This document shows, in pieces, positions 26,571 through 36,237 of a stretch of 64,000 nt of DNA. The DNA comes from Pedobacter aquae (GTDB lineage Bacteria; Bacteroidota; Bacteroidia; Sphingobacteriales; Sphingobacteriaceae). A program made the translations under genes and the position numbers. The notes under the pieces are model-generated. The model saw nothing but the letters and a program-made list of their open reading frames with translations, did not search any database and was not told where the DNA came from. The stretch lies in the NCBI RefSeq assembly GCF_008195825.1, contig NZ_CP043329.1, positions 2,852,001 to 2,916,000 on the forward strand. Direction: 5' to 3'. How positions within the stretch are numbered: position 1 is the first letter of the stretch; the number at the start of each line of letters is the position of its first letter.

Positions 26571-27743
26571 TTGGAGGTACAGGAACAAAAATCAATTTAT
26601 ACATTACAATTTTCATTAGTTTGCCTAAGCTCCTTTCTCTTCTCGGCCAGCTTTAACATGCTTTTACCAGAACTACCTTCTTATTTAAGTAGCTTGGGTG
26701 GTGCAGAGTATAAAGGATTAATCATCGCCTTGTTTACCTTAACAGCCGGAATATCAAGACCTTTTAGTGGAAAATTAACAGACAAAATTGGCCGAATCCC
26801 TATTATGGCGGTGGGCTCTTTGGTTTGTTTCGTTTGCGGGTTTTTATATCCCATTTTAACTAGCGTTGCCGGATTTTTATTTCTAAGATTGATACATGGT
26901 TTCTCTACAGGTTTTAAACCTACCGCAACAGCGGCTTACGTGGCAGATTTAGTTCCCTCAACCCGATGGGGAGAAGCTATGGGTATACATGGTTTAGCTT
27001 TTAGCACAGGTATGGCTATTGGACCAGCTATTGGTAGCGCTATTACCTTGTATTATGCTATTGATATTCTATTTTACTGCTCTTCTTTATTCGCGTTACT
27101 TTCTATCCTGATTTTGTTTAATATGAAAGAAACTTTAACTACTAAAGAGGCTTTCAAGTGGACTTTCATGACCATCAATAAATCAGAAATTATAAACAAA
27201 CAAGCCATGCCTGTATTTTGGGTAACGCTTTTTAGTTATGTAAGCTATGGCGCTTTAATAACGCTTATCCCCGATTGGAGTGGGCATATTGGAATCAAAA
27301 ACAAAGGTTTGTTCTTTATGGTATTTACCATTGCGTCTTTATTAATGAGGTTTATTGCAGGTAAAGTTTCTGACCAATATGGCCGTAAACCAGTCTTAAG
27401 AGTTTCTATTATCTTACTTTGCGTATCGCTTACTTGGCTAGCCACATGGCAAACAACTATGGGTTTCATTACAGGTTCTATCATTTATGGTATGGCAACT
27501 GGTATGTTCTCTCCTGCTATTTCTGCTTGGGCTATTGATTTAAGTGATGATGATAAACGCGGAAAATCTGTAGCCACCATGTATATTGCCTTAGAAGCAG
27601 GTATTGGCTTGGGCGCTCTTTTTGCCGGCTGGTTTTTTAGAGATATCATCTCTAGAGTTCCCTTGGTATTTTATGGTGCTGCATTTTGTAATTTCTTAGC
27701 CTTACTTTATTTATTGGCTTATATGAAAAAGAGCGAAAAGTAA
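26571..27743 (+). CDS. MFS transporter
   Basis: About 390 residues with 12 membrane helices. The MFS motif between helices 2 and 3 is GKLTDKIGRIPIM, with its half-repeat GKVSDQYGRKPVL after helix 8. The LIHGFSTGFKPTATAAYVADLVPSTRWGEAMG segment and the second-half SDDDKRGKSVATMY are typical of the sugar/drug efflux type. The substrate is not predictable. No ATG lies near the N-terminus, so the start is a TTG. A -7 element at 26545-26552 argues for 26562 or 26571 over 26550. Confidence 0.88.
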   Translation: MEVQEQKSIYTLQFSLVCLSSFLFSASFNMLLPELPSYLSSLGGAEYKGLIIALFTLTAGISRPFSGKLTDKIGRIPIMAVGSLVCFVCGFLYPILTSVAGFLFLRLIHGFSTGFKPTATAAYVADLVPSTRWGEAMGIHGLAFSTGMAIGPAIGSAITLYYAIDILFYCSSLFALLSILILFNMKETLTTKEAFKWTFMTINKSEIINKQAMPVFWVTLFSYVSYGALITLIPDWSGHIGIKNKGLFFMVFTIASLLMRFIAGKVSDQYGRKPVLRVSIILLCVSLTWLATWQTTMGFITGSIIYGMATGMFSPAISAWAIDLSDDDKRGKSVATMYIALEAGIGLGALFAGWFFRDIISRVPLVFYGAAFCNFLALLYLLAYMKKSEK

Positions 27744-27809
27744 TCTAACCGTCGTAATTTCCGTTATCAGTTTAAAATTATGCTTCATGCGCAACAATAA
27801 TTTAAGGCT

Positions 27810-27817
27810 TATATTTG
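27810..27817 (+). promoter_or_regulatory. -7 promoter element before the GH3 gene
   Basis: TATATTTG is an exact TAnnTTTG match 42 bases ahead of the ATG at 27859. It supports that start over the in-frame ATG at 27787, which lies upstream of the element. Confidence 0.55.
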
Positions 27818-27858
27818 TTCATTGGCAAATCAAAAAAATCTTTAAGCAAAAGATATAC

Positions 27859-29571
27859 ATGAAGAAAATAATATGTTTAATAAGCTTAGCGCTGAGTTTT
27901 TCTTTACTTCAAGCACAAACTAAAGTCCCTTATATCAGTACCGTAAATGCCACTAACCGCTGGGTAGATTCTGTTTTTAAAAAACTTACCCGTAACGAGA
28001 AAATTGGTCAATTATTTATGGTAAGAGCACATACCAATTTAGGGAAAGCTTATTCAGATTCTGTTGCTAAAGTTATTGCCAAACAACATTTAGGTGGGGT
28101 AGTATTTTTTCAAGGTGGCCCAAAAAGACAGGCTTTACTAAGCAACCAATACCAAAGTTTATCTAAAAAAGTGCCTTTAATGATAGCTCAAGATGCCGAG
28201 TGGGGCTTGGGAATGCGCTTAGATAGCACTTTATCTTATCCTTATCAAATGACATTAGGCGCTATCCAAAACAATAATTTAATTTATAAAATGGGGCAAA
28301 TGGTAGCCAAAGATTTAAAACGCTTAGGTGTTCATATCAATTTTGCCCCGGTTATGGATGTTAATAACAACCCTAGAAATCCGGTAATTAACTACCGCTC
28401 TTTTGGCGAAAATAAATATAACGTTGCCAATAAAAGCATTGCCTATATGAAGGGTATGCAAGATGCTGGCTTATTTACAACCGCTAAACACTTCCCAGGT
28501 CATGGCGATACTGATGTTGATTCTCATTACGATTTACCCTTATTATCTTTCAGCAAACAAAGGCTAGACTCGTTAGAAATGTATCCATTTAAACAAGCTA
28601 TAGCCGCAGGTTTAAACGGTGTAATGGTAGCGCATATGAGTATCCCAGCCTTAGATAATACTAAAAATCTGCCTTCAACACTTTCTAAGCCCATCATTAC
28701 CAATCTGCTTAAAAATGATTTAAACTTTAAAGGATTGGTTTTTTCTGACGCCATGGATATGAAAGGCGTAGTTAAATTTTTCCCTAATGGCGAAGCCGAT
28801 GTAAAAGCTATTATAGCGGGTTTAGATGTGATAGAACTTTCTCAGGATTCTGAAAAAGCTATCCATCTCATTCGGAAATCCATCAGAAAACACCAATTAA
28901 CTTGGGATGATATTGACCAAAAAGTAAAACGCATTTTGGCTGCTAAATACTGGATGAACTTACACCAATACCAAGCCGTAGACACTACAAAACTTGTGGA
29001 GGCTTTGAATAGCGCAGAATCTAAAGTTCTAGTACAAGAACTAACAGATGCTGCTGTAACAGTGTTAAAAGGTTCTGAAAACTTCCCTATTGCAACAGAT
29101 TTTGTTAGGAAAATGGCTATACTAAGTATTGGGCCAAAAGACCCAACAACTTTTTCAGAAACCATGAAACGCTTTTTCCCTGATGCTACTTTATTCATCA
29201 TCCCAAAAGATATCAGCCTAAAAGAATTAGAAACCGTAAAAACAGAAATAGCAAAATTTGGACAGCTTGTAATGGCTATTCACGATACCAGATTACGCCC
29301 AGCTGGCACTTTAGATTATCAAAATAATTTAAAGCTGTTTATTGCTGATATGACCAAATTTAACCCCATTACAGTAGTTTTTGCAAACCCATATACTTTA
29401 GCCGGTTTACCCGGAATAGAGCAGTCTAAAGCCTTGGTACTAGGTTATCAAAACAGTAAAGAAATGCAATCTTCTGCTGCAAGGGTCATTTTAGGAAAAC
29501 TAAACGCTAAAGGGAAACTACCTGTTACCATAAATGCTTACTATAAATTTGGTGCTGGCGAGGTAAAATAA
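27859..29571 (+). CDS. Glycoside hydrolase family 3, NagZ/beta-N-acetylglucosaminidase type
   Basis: About 570 residues. From ATG 27859 it has a signal peptide (MKKIICLISLALSFSLLQAQ), so it is exported. The GH3 N-terminal domain shows RSFGENKYNVANK, TAKHFPGHGDTDVDSHYDLP (the KHFPGHG...H motif with the His of NagZ-type enzymes) and the nucleophile loop FSDAMDMKGV (Asp). A second alpha/beta domain follows from about residue 390 (ESKVLVQELTDAAVTVLKG). Full-length versions in Bacteroidota often end in a beta-lactamase-like domain, which is absent here. The likely role is release of N-acetylglucosamine from peptidoglycan or glycans in the periplasm. Confidence 0.9.
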   Translation: MKKIICLISLALSFSLLQAQTKVPYISTVNATNRWVDSVFKKLTRNEKIGQLFMVRAHTNLGKAYSDSVAKVIAKQHLGGVVFFQGGPKRQALLSNQYQSLSKKVPLMIAQDAEWGLGMRLDSTLSYPYQMTLGAIQNNNLIYKMGQMVAKDLKRLGVHINFAPVMDVNNNPRNPVINYRSFGENKYNVANKSIAYMKGMQDAGLFTTAKHFPGHGDTDVDSHYDLPLLSFSKQRLDSLEMYPFKQAIAAGLNGVMVAHMSIPALDNTKNLPSTLSKPIITNLLKNDLNFKGLVFSDAMDMKGVVKFFPNGEADVKAIIAGLDVIELSQDSEKAIHLIRKSIRKHQLTWDDIDQKVKRILAAKYWMNLHQYQAVDTTKLVEALNSAESKVLVQELTDAAVTVLKGSENFPIATDFVRKMAILSIGPKDPTTFSETMKRFFPDATLFIIPKDISLKELETVKTEIAKFGQLVMAIHDTRLRPAGTLDYQNNLKLFIADMTKFNPITVVFANPYTLAGLPGIEQSKALVLGYQNSKEMQSSAARVILGKLNAKGKLPVTINAYYKFGAGEVK

Positions 29572-29574
29572 ACC

Positions 29575-29600
29575 CTAAGCAAACATTTTGGCTTAGTTTT
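29575..29600 (+). terminator. Weak terminator after the GH3 gene
   Basis: CTAAGC and GCTTAG form a 6-bp stem around a 10-base loop, followed by TTTTAATTCTT. Confidence 0.45.
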
Positions 29601-29615
29601 AATTCTTCTATACGA

Positions 29616-32126
29616 ATGAGCCCGGGAGAAAAAATCATAAGCAATTGGTATAAGCAAAAAAAGTGGCAGCAATTTGCTTTTCAACAAGAAATGATGGATG
29701 CCTATTTAAAAGGCTATTCTGGCTTGTTAAATGCTCCAACAGGTAGTGGTAAAACTTTTGCCTTGTTTTTGCCTTTTTTGGCAGATTATATCAATCAATA
29801 TCCAAACGATTACCAAAGCAGAAAAAATAATGGTTTGTTAATGTTATGGATAACACCATTGAGAGCCTTAACGAATGATATCCAAAAGGCCATGCAAACT
29901 GTGGTTGATGATTTGGGAATCCCTTGGAAAATTGCCGCCCGCACTGGCGATACCAGTAGTGCCGATAAGCAAGCCATCAAAAGGAAACCACCAGAAGTTT
30001 TATTAACCACACCAGAGAGCTTACACCTCATGCTGGCTCAAAAAGATTATCCCAAAACTTTTGAAAAAATAAATGTGGTTGTAACCGATGAATGGCATGA
30101 ACTCTTAGGCACAAAACGCGGTGTACAAATGGAGTTAGGTTTAAGTAGGTTGAAAGGATTGATGTCGAGAGACGCAAGACCGAAGACCGATGATAAGCCC
30201 GGCTTTCCAACTTCTCACTTCGGTCATCAAACTTTAAAAATTTGGGGTATAAGCGCCACTATTGGTAATCTTGAAGAAGCTGCACAAGTGCTTTTAGGCG
30301 TTAACTTCCCTAAAGAGCAGCAAAAAATGGTGAAAGCTGACATTGATAAAAATCTCGTTATCACTTCTATCATCCCTCAAAACATAGAAAATTATAGTTG
30401 GAGCGGGCATATTGGCTTAAAGCTGCTTCCCGAGGTGATGGAGATCGTAGCCCAAAGCAAAACCACACTCATTTTCACCAATACCAGAGCGCAATCAGAA
30501 ATATGGTATCAGGCTATATTAGATAAATATCCGGAGTATGCTGGTATCATGGCCATGCACCATGGTTCTTTAGATAACGATTTACGCAATTGGGTAGAGC
30601 AAGCTTTACATGCCGAGATTTTAAAAGTAGTGGTGTGTACTTCCAGTTTAGATTTGGGTGTAGATTTTAGACCCGTTGATACCATTATACAAATTGGTAG
30701 CCCTAAAGGAGTAGCCCGTTTTATGCAAAGAGCAGGCAGAAGTGGGCATCATCCAGGTGCAACTTCCAAAGCTTGGTTTGTGCCCACGCATTCTTTAGAA
30801 TTATTAGAAGGCGCTGCACTTAAACATGCCATCAAACAAAAAACTTTTGAGAGCAGAGACCCCATTATTTTAGCTTTTGATGTTCTTATCCAATACTTGG
30901 TTACTCTGGCTGTTTCTGATGGCTTTAGAGCCGATGAAATTTATAAAGAAGTAAAAAGCACTTTCGCTTACGCTGATATTTTACCTCAGGAATTTGATGA
31001 TTTGCTAGATTTTATCAGCAAAGGAGGTAAAACACTCTCCCAGTACGATGAGTATTTAAAAGTAGAATACGAAAACGGTTTGTATAAAGTAAACAACCGT
31101 AGAATAGCCATGCGACATCGTTTAAGTATGGGAACCATCACCAGCGAAATAAGCATGCGGGTAAAATTTCAAAGCGGCGGCAGTTTAGGCACTGTTGAAG
31201 AAGGCTTTATTGCTAAACTTAAAATAGGCGATAATTTTTGGTTTGCAGGCAGAAACTTAGAATTGGTGCGTGTAAAAGACATGACAGCCTATGTTAAAAA
31301 ATCAACTAAAAAGAAGGGAGCTATAGCTACTTGGCTAGGGGGTAGAATGCCATTATCGTCGCAACTATCAGCTGTTTTTAGAGAGAAACTTGATGAGGTA
31401 GCCTTAGGTGTAGAAGAAGACGAAGAAATTATTGCTTTACGTCCGCTTTTTACCCAACAAAACTCTTTATCACATTTGCCTCAAAAAACCGAGTTTCTTA
31501 TTGAAAAATTAGAAACCCGAGATGGACACCATTTATTCTTTTACCCTTTTGAAGGCAGGTTGGTACATGAAGGTATGGCATCTTTATTAGGTTTTAGATT
31601 ATCAAAACTTAAAAATGCTAGCTTTTCTATAGCCATGAATGATTATGGTTTTGAGTTATTAACCGATGATGAAGTACTACTAGAAAAAGCCTTGGAAAAC
31701 AATTTATTTAGCGATAAAAATTTAATAGACGATATACAAAACAGCCTCAATGCAAATGAAATGGCCCGCAGAAGATTTAGAGATATTGCACATATTTCTG
31801 GTTTAATTTTTACGGGTTTCCCGGGCAAGCCTATGAAAAACAAACATCTGCAATCTTCAACATCCTTATTGTTTGATGTATTTAGCGAATACGAAAAGGA
31901 TAATTTATTAATTAGGCAAGCTTATAACGAGGCTTTAGCTTTCCAACTAGAAGAGTTTAGGTTAAGAGAAGCTTTACAGCGGATACAAAAACAAAAAATT
32001 GTGCTTAAAGAAATGGCACAACCTAGTCCTTTTGCTTTCCCTATTATGGTAGATAGGCTGAGAGAAAAAATGAGTACCGAGTCTTTAGAAGAAAGAGTGG
32101 CTAAAATGGTAGAAAGATTAAATTAA
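29616..32126 (+). CDS. Ligase-associated DEXH-box helicase (Lhr family)
   Basis: 836 residues. Helicase motif I is NAPTGSGKTFALFLP (residues about 39-53), motif Ia is WITPLRALTNDI, motif II is VVTDEWHEL (DEWH, the DExH form), motif III is WGISATIGN and motif VI is FMQRAGRSGHHPG. A long Lhr-type C-terminal region completes it. In many bacteria this helicase is encoded with an ATP-dependent DNA ligase, an exonuclease and a PdeM-type endonuclease in a DNA-damage operon. None of those partners is adjacent here. Its last four bases overlap the convergent gene at 32123. Confidence 0.92.
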   Translation: MSPGEKIISNWYKQKKWQQFAFQQEMMDAYLKGYSGLLNAPTGSGKTFALFLPFLADYINQYPNDYQSRKNNGLLMLWITPLRALTNDIQKAMQTVVDDLGIPWKIAARTGDTSSADKQAIKRKPPEVLLTTPESLHLMLAQKDYPKTFEKINVVVTDEWHELLGTKRGVQMELGLSRLKGLMSRDARPKTDDKPGFPTSHFGHQTLKIWGISATIGNLEEAAQVLLGVNFPKEQQKMVKADIDKNLVITSIIPQNIENYSWSGHIGLKLLPEVMEIVAQSKTTLIFTNTRAQSEIWYQAILDKYPEYAGIMAMHHGSLDNDLRNWVEQALHAEILKVVVCTSSLDLGVDFRPVDTIIQIGSPKGVARFMQRAGRSGHHPGATSKAWFVPTHSLELLEGAALKHAIKQKTFESRDPIILAFDVLIQYLVTLAVSDGFRADEIYKEVKSTFAYADILPQEFDDLLDFISKGGKTLSQYDEYLKVEYENGLYKVNNRRIAMRHRLSMGTITSEISMRVKFQSGGSLGTVEEGFIAKLKIGDNFWFAGRNLELVRVKDMTAYVKKSTKKKGAIATWLGGRMPLSSQLSAVFREKLDEVALGVEEDEEIIALRPLFTQQNSLSHLPQKTEFLIEKLETRDGHHLFFYPFEGRLVHEGMASLLGFRLSKLKNASFSIAMNDYGFELLTDDEVLLEKALENNLFSDKNLIDDIQNSLNANEMARRRFRDIAHISGLIFTGFPGKPMKNKHLQSSTSLLFDVFSEYEKDNLLIRQAYNEALAFQLEEFRLREALQRIQKQKIVLKEMAQPSPFAFPIMVDRLREKMSTESLEERVAKMVERLN

Positions 32127-32656
32127 TAAACCGTAATCATATCCAATTTATAATCTTTACCTACTCTTTTCTTTGGTTTACTTGGGTAAAACATATTTAC
32201 AGTGATGATACTAGCCGGAAAAATTGCTGCCACTGCGCTAAAAGCTGTAATAGCTGGGTTTACATCTAAACTTTCTGTTAAAGCAATTGCCGAACCTCCT
32301 AAAACAGCATAGCTTAATAAAAATACGCCCAAAGTACCACCAAAATCACTTTTTTGTATGGCTGTAATATCTTTTACATTTAAAGCTAAATTATCTTTTG
32401 CGCCTTTCCTTATCTTTAGAAAAACAGTTTCTTTACTGATAGAATCTATCAAACCCCTTAAACCAGCCTCTTCACCTTTAAATTTATGCTCTAAATTTAG
32501 CTTATTTCTTGGGTAAGCTATCCTTACCATTTCACCCGCTTTTATCACAGTAGTTTTATTATTCTGGTGTGTAATCAGGATTTCATGTCTTTGAGAAAAA
32601 ACTGTAGCAGAGCACATTAAAGCAAAAAGCGTTAAAAGAAGGCATTTCAAATTCAT
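32123..32656 (-). CDS. Exported hypothetical protein
   Basis: 177 residues. A signal peptide (MNLKCLLLTLFALMCSATVFSQ) precedes a beta-rich domain (HEILITHQNNKTTVIKAGEMVRIAY) and two hydrophobic segments (GVFLLSYAVLGGSAIALTES and AFSAVAAIFPASIITVNMF), which may be membrane helices. It resembles short Bacteroidota envelope proteins without an assigned family. Its 3' end overlaps the helicase gene by four bases tail to tail. Confidence 0.72.
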   Translation of the reverse strand: MNLKCLLLTLFALMCSATVFSQRHEILITHQNNKTTVIKAGEMVRIAYPRNKLNLEHKFKGEEAGLRGLIDSISKETVFLKIRKGAKDNLALNVKDITAIQKSDFGGTLGVFLLSYAVLGGSAIALTESLDVNPAITAFSAVAAIFPASIITVNMFYPSKPKKRVGKDYKLDMITVY

Positions 32657-32735
32657 ACAATAAAGGTAAAGAGAATTTTAAACGTAACACAGTAAAATAA
32701 AAAATTGATTACTAGCAAAATAGAATTTTAAATCT

Positions 32736-32743
32736 TACATTTG
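32736..32743 (+). promoter_or_regulatory. -7 promoter element before rpsP
   Basis: TACATTTG is an exact TAnnTTTG match. It lies about 50 bases upstream of the rpsP ATG and rules out the earlier in-frame TTG at 32741, which is inside the element. Confidence 0.6.
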
Positions 32744-32791
32744 CGTCCCTTTACGTGTAAAGGGATATTGCAAAAATTTAATGTATTAAAA

Positions 32792-33349
32792 ATGGCAACT
32801 AAAATTAGATTACAAAGACACGGTAAAAAAGGAAAACCGTTCTACTACATCGTAGTAGCAGATTCAAGAGCACCAAGAGATGGTAGATTTATTGAAAGAA
32901 TAGGTTCTTACAATCCAAACACCAATCCAGCTACAATTGACTTGAATTTTGATCAAGCTGTTAAATGGGTTACTAGCGGTGCTACACCTACAGATACAGC
33001 TAAGGCTATCTTATCTTACAAAGGTGTACTTTACAAAAAACACTTAAACGGTGGTGTAATTAAAGGCGCTCTTACACAAGAGCAAGCTGATGCAAAATTT
33101 GCAGAGTGGTTACAAGGCAAAGAAGGTAAAATCGAAGCTAAAAAAGCAGGTTTAGTATCTAAAAAAGAAGAAACTAAGAAAGCTGCTTTGGTAGAAGAAG
33201 CTAAGAAAAGAGAAGCTATTGAGGCTGCAATTGCTGCTAAAAATGCTCCTGTTGAAGAAGCAGCTCCAGAAGTAGAAGAGGAAGCAGCATCAGAAGATGT
33301 AGCTGTTGAAGCTTCTGCAGAGGAAACTGAAACTCCTACAGCAGAATAA
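32792..33349 (+). CDS. rpsP: 30S ribosomal protein S16, with extended tail
   Basis: About 185 residues from ATG 32792 ([26 protein letters not shown]). The first 85 residues are canonical S16. A Bacteroidota-type extension of about 100 residues follows, first Lys/Ala-rich ([23 protein letters not shown]), then acidic Glu/Ala-rich. S16 helps fold the 16S 5' domain. The gene is alone, with a -7 element upstream and a 40-bp perfect palindromic terminator downstream. The rimM and trmD genes that often follow are not here. Confidence 0.97.
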   Translation: MATKIRLQRHGKKGKPFYYIVVADSRAPRDGRFIERIGSYNPNTNPATIDLNFDQAVKWVTSGATPTDTAKAILSYKGVLYKKHLNGGVIKGALTQEQADAKFAEWLQGKEGKIEAKKAGLVSKKEETKKAALVEEAKKREAIEAAIAAKNAPVEEAAPEVEEEAASEDVAVEASAEETETPTAE

Positions 33350-33365
33350 TATTATTTTCTTTTAA

Positions 33366-33405
33366 CAAGAAAGGGTGATTTGAATATTCAAATCACCCTT
33401 TCTTG
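33366..33405. terminator. 40-bp perfect palindromic terminator
   Basis: CAAGAAAGGGTGATTTGAAT is followed by its exact reverse complement with no unpaired loop. It sits between the convergent rpsP and mlaD genes and can serve both. Confidence 0.8.
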
Positions 33406-33452
33406 TTTATGGGATACTTTGGTTATTAATTTACAAGCCTTCGCTTATATTT

Positions 33453-34427
33453 CTACTTAGCCTCTTCTTTAGCTTTCTTTCTAAAATAGCCTCTTAATAA
33501 AAAGTTGTGCTGTAAAGCTTCCAAATCTTCATCTAGCTTTTGGCTGCTGGTTTCTAAATTTCTCATAATTACTTTAAGCTGCTCGGCAGTTTGCTTATCA
33601 TTTAACAATACACCTAAAGCATTATCATGAGCATTTAATTTTGCGGATGCTACTTTTAAATTCTCTGTAAGTTTAGAAGCTGCCGCTGCTGTTTGTTGAA
33701 ACTCATTTACCGATGATTGTAATTTTGCAAATACAGCTGTATCGGTAAAAAGTTTATCGGCCAAGCCTCCTTTGGTATTCATTTTTGCAGTAAAACTATT
33801 AAGCTCTTTAGCCATTTTGTTGGTAGAAGCAGCTGTAGTCTCTAAATTAGCCACCATAGCTTTAAAATCTTTAGCAATTTGCTCATCGGCTAATAAAGCC
33901 CCGGCAGCACCTTTTCCTTCTACTAAGTTTCTAGCAAGAATCTTAAAATCTGAAGTAATATCTACCAAGTTCTTGTTATTGGTTTGAAGAGTCTTCATCA
34001 TATCATCGGTAGATAAAGTTTTGTTAACCTGTAGTCTATCGCCATCCTCAACAAAAGGAAAACTAGGCGAACCTCCATCAATCACAATAATCTTGTTGCC
34101 TATCAAACCATCAGAGTTAATACTGGCTTTAGCATCTTTATGGATGTATTGGTGAGCCACTTCCTCTATACTTAAAAAAACCTGAACCTGCGAAGTTCCA
34201 TAAAACTGAATTTTTTTAATGGTACCTACCTTAACGCCAGAGAACCATACGTTGTTCCCTACTTTTAACCCTTGAATATCATCAAAAACAACATTTACGG
34301 TAAAAGATTTTACGAAAGTTTTCTTCTGCCCTCCTAAAGTTAATATCCCGATAAGGAAAATGGCTAGGCCAAGAAAAATAAATATTCCAACGGTTACACC
34401 GCGTTTTCTGTCTGTTATTTCAGTCAT
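33453..34427 (-). CDS. mlaD: MlaD/MCE family lipid-transport protein
   Basis: 324 residues. An N-terminal anchor helix (GVTVGIFIFLGLAIFLIGILTL) is followed by one MCE domain (VVFDDIQGLKVGNNVWFSGVKVGTIKKIQF) and a long helical tail of coiled-coil type (residues about 130-300). MCE proteins form periplasmic rings or tunnels that carry phospholipids between the inner and outer membranes. It lies two bases downstream of the ABC ATPase and completes the mlaE-mlaF-mlaD operon. The tail is longer than in E. coli MlaD and may bridge the periplasm. No mlaB or mlaC gene is adjacent. Confidence 0.92.
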   Translation of the reverse strand: MTEITDRKRGVTVGIFIFLGLAIFLIGILTLGGQKKTFVKSFTVNVVFDDIQGLKVGNNVWFSGVKVGTIKKIQFYGTSQVQVFLSIEEVAHQYIHKDAKASINSDGLIGNKIIVIDGGSPSFPFVEDGDRLQVNKTLSTDDMMKTLQTNNKNLVDITSDFKILARNLVEGKGAAGALLADEQIAKDFKAMVANLETTAASTNKMAKELNSFTAKMNTKGGLADKLFTDTAVFAKLQSSVNEFQQTAAAASKLTENLKVASAKLNAHDNALGVLLNDKQTAEQLKVIMRNLETSSQKLDEDLEALQHNFLLRGYFRKKAKEEAK

Positions 34428-34429
34428 TT

Positions 34430-35209
34430 TTACTCTATAAAATTATATTCATAGAAAGATTTAACTCTTTCATCATCTGTATTAAAAACTTCTTCAAAGG
34501 TGCCTACTTGGTTAAAATGGCCATCAAGAAGCATGGTTATACGATCACCTGTTTGCTTGGCACAAGTAAGATCATGGGTAATGATAATAGAACTGGTATG
34601 ATACCTTTCTTGTACCTCGTTTATTAAACCATTAATTTCTAAGCATGTTATAGGGTCTAAACCAGCTGTTGGTTCATCATACAACATAATTTTAGGTTGT
34701 AATATCAAAGTACGAGCAATACCAATGCGCTTTCTTTGTCCTCCAGATAATTCAGAAGGCATTTGATTAATGGTTTGCCCTAAACTTACCGCATCTAAAA
34801 CGGTTTCAACGGCATAATCTTTCTCCTTTTTAGTCAGATTTTTACGATTTCTCACCAAAGGAAATTCTAGATTCTCTCTCACCGTCATACTATCATAAAG
34901 AGCGCTATTCTGGAAAGAAAAACCTATATGTATTCTCAGTTCTTGTAATTCTTTTTCTTTTAATTGGCTTACTTCTTTACCCAAAACTTCTACCGTACCG
35001 CTATCCTGTTTCAGTAGACCCGATATAATTTTAATCAAGACAGATTTACCTGTTCCTGATTTACCTAATACCACAAGGTTTTCTCTTTCATACAAATCCA
35101 GATGAACACCTTTAAGCACATGGTAATCTCCAAAAGATTTATTTAAATCTCTGATGGTAATTACTTTATCTCTTTCTTCCGGATGCTCTATTCTGTTATT
35201 CTTATGCAT
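34430..35209 (-). CDS. mlaF: ABC transporter ATP-binding protein MlaF
   Basis: 259 residues. Walker A is GKSGTGKSVLIK, the Q loop lies in IGFSFQNSALYDSMTV, the ABC signature is SELSGGQRKRIGIART and Walker B is IMLYDEPTAGLD with the H loop in IIITHDLT. The SELSGGQRKR signature and the HIGFSFQ stretch match the MCE-linked ATPases. It powers lipid movement with the MlaE permease. Its first base is the last base of the mlaE gene, so translation is coupled. Confidence 0.94.
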   Translation of the reverse strand: MHKNNRIEHPEERDKVITIRDLNKSFGDYHVLKGVHLDLYERENLVVLGKSGTGKSVLIKIISGLLKQDSGTVEVLGKEVSQLKEKELQELRIHIGFSFQNSALYDSMTVRENLEFPLVRNRKNLTKKEKDYAVETVLDAVSLGQTINQMPSELSGGQRKRIGIARTLILQPKIMLYDEPTAGLDPITCLEINGLINEVQERYHTSSIIITHDLTCAKQTGDRITMLLDGHFNQVGTFEEVFNTDDERVKSFYEYNFIE

Positions 35210-35991
35210 TATGTACGGAATAAAAACGTGATTTGCGTTGCCAATACTTCTTCAATAAACACTAAAAACATACCAATAACTACCGATGAATTTGCTGCTT
35301 TACCTACACCTTCTGTACCTTTTGATGAGTTAAAACCTTGGTAACAACCAACCATACCAATGGTAAACCCAAAAAGGATAGCCTTTACAGTAGACGCAAT
35401 AATATCAAGAAAAGTTATAGACTCTAAAGACGATGAAATAAAACCGCTAAAGCTCGTATCTTCAAACATGGCTACGTTTACAAAACTACCCAATAAACCT
35501 ACCAAAGCTGTGTAAAATGTTAAAATAGGAATAGCGATAGTGGTTGCTAAAACTCTGGTTACCACTAAAAACTTAAACGGGTTGGTAGCAGAAACCTCCA
35601 TAGCATCTATCTGCTCGGTTACTTTCATAGAACCTAACTCGGCACCAATACTAGAGCCCACTTTACCTGCCGATATTAAAGCGGTTAACAAAGGAGCTAA
35701 TGTTCTCAATAAAGCAATACCAACCAAAGATGGCAACCATGATGTTGCCCCAAACTCTGCCAAAGATGGTCTGGATTGTTTGGTAAAAACAATACCGGTT
35801 ATAAATCCTGTTAAAGATATTAAGGCTAAAGAGCGGTAACCAACTTGGTAACATTGACGCATAATTTCTTTACCCTCATAAGGCGGTAGAAGTACTTCTT
35901 TGAAGAATTTCATCACGAACTGATATACTAAATACAGTTCGTAAAACATGCTATGTAATTTTTGTACGAAACGAGATTTTGGTGCTTCCAA
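35209..35991 (-). CDS. mlaE: ABC transporter permease MlaE
   Basis: 260 residues with about five membrane helices. It carries the MlaE family hallmarks VGYRSLALISLTGFITGIVFTKQ, LAPLLTALISAGKVGSSIGAELGSMKVTEQIDAMEV (the cytoplasmic coupling helix that meets the ATPase) and FGFTIGMVGCYQGF. It is the first gene of the minus-strand mla operon. It lies divergent from glnS across a gap of about 246 bases. Confidence 0.94.
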   Translation of the reverse strand: MEAPKSRFVQKLHSMFYELYLVYQFVMKFFKEVLLPPYEGKEIMRQCYQVGYRSLALISLTGFITGIVFTKQSRPSLAEFGATSWLPSLVGIALLRTLAPLLTALISAGKVGSSIGAELGSMKVTEQIDAMEVSATNPFKFLVVTRVLATTIAIPILTFYTALVGLLGSFVNVAMFEDTSFSGFISSSLESITFLDIIASTVKAILFGFTIGMVGCYQGFNSSKGTEGVGKAANSSVVIGMFLVFIEEVLATQITFLFRT

Positions 35992-36212
35992 TTATTCTAA
36001 TTCAATTAAGCTGCGTAAAAGTATAGAATTATATCAAAAATGATGCTAAAGAGATGAAAACATAACAATTAAATCACAAAATATGGAAGTGTTGCTTTTA
36101 AGTTTAAGCTCAGGCACCTTTACATAAAGCCTTTGCTGATAGCTATATACACCCATTAGCGTAATTTATTTGCTAGAAATTTAGCATAGGCTAATAAATC
36201 CGGCTGTTTTTT

Positions 36213-36220
36213 TACTTTTG
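36213..36220 (+). promoter_or_regulatory. -7 promoter element before glnS
   Basis: TACTTTTG is an exact TAnnTTTG match, 18 bases upstream of the glnS ATG. It predicts a very short leader. Confidence 0.6.
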
Positions 36221-36237
36221 TAAGCAAAGGAAAAGAT

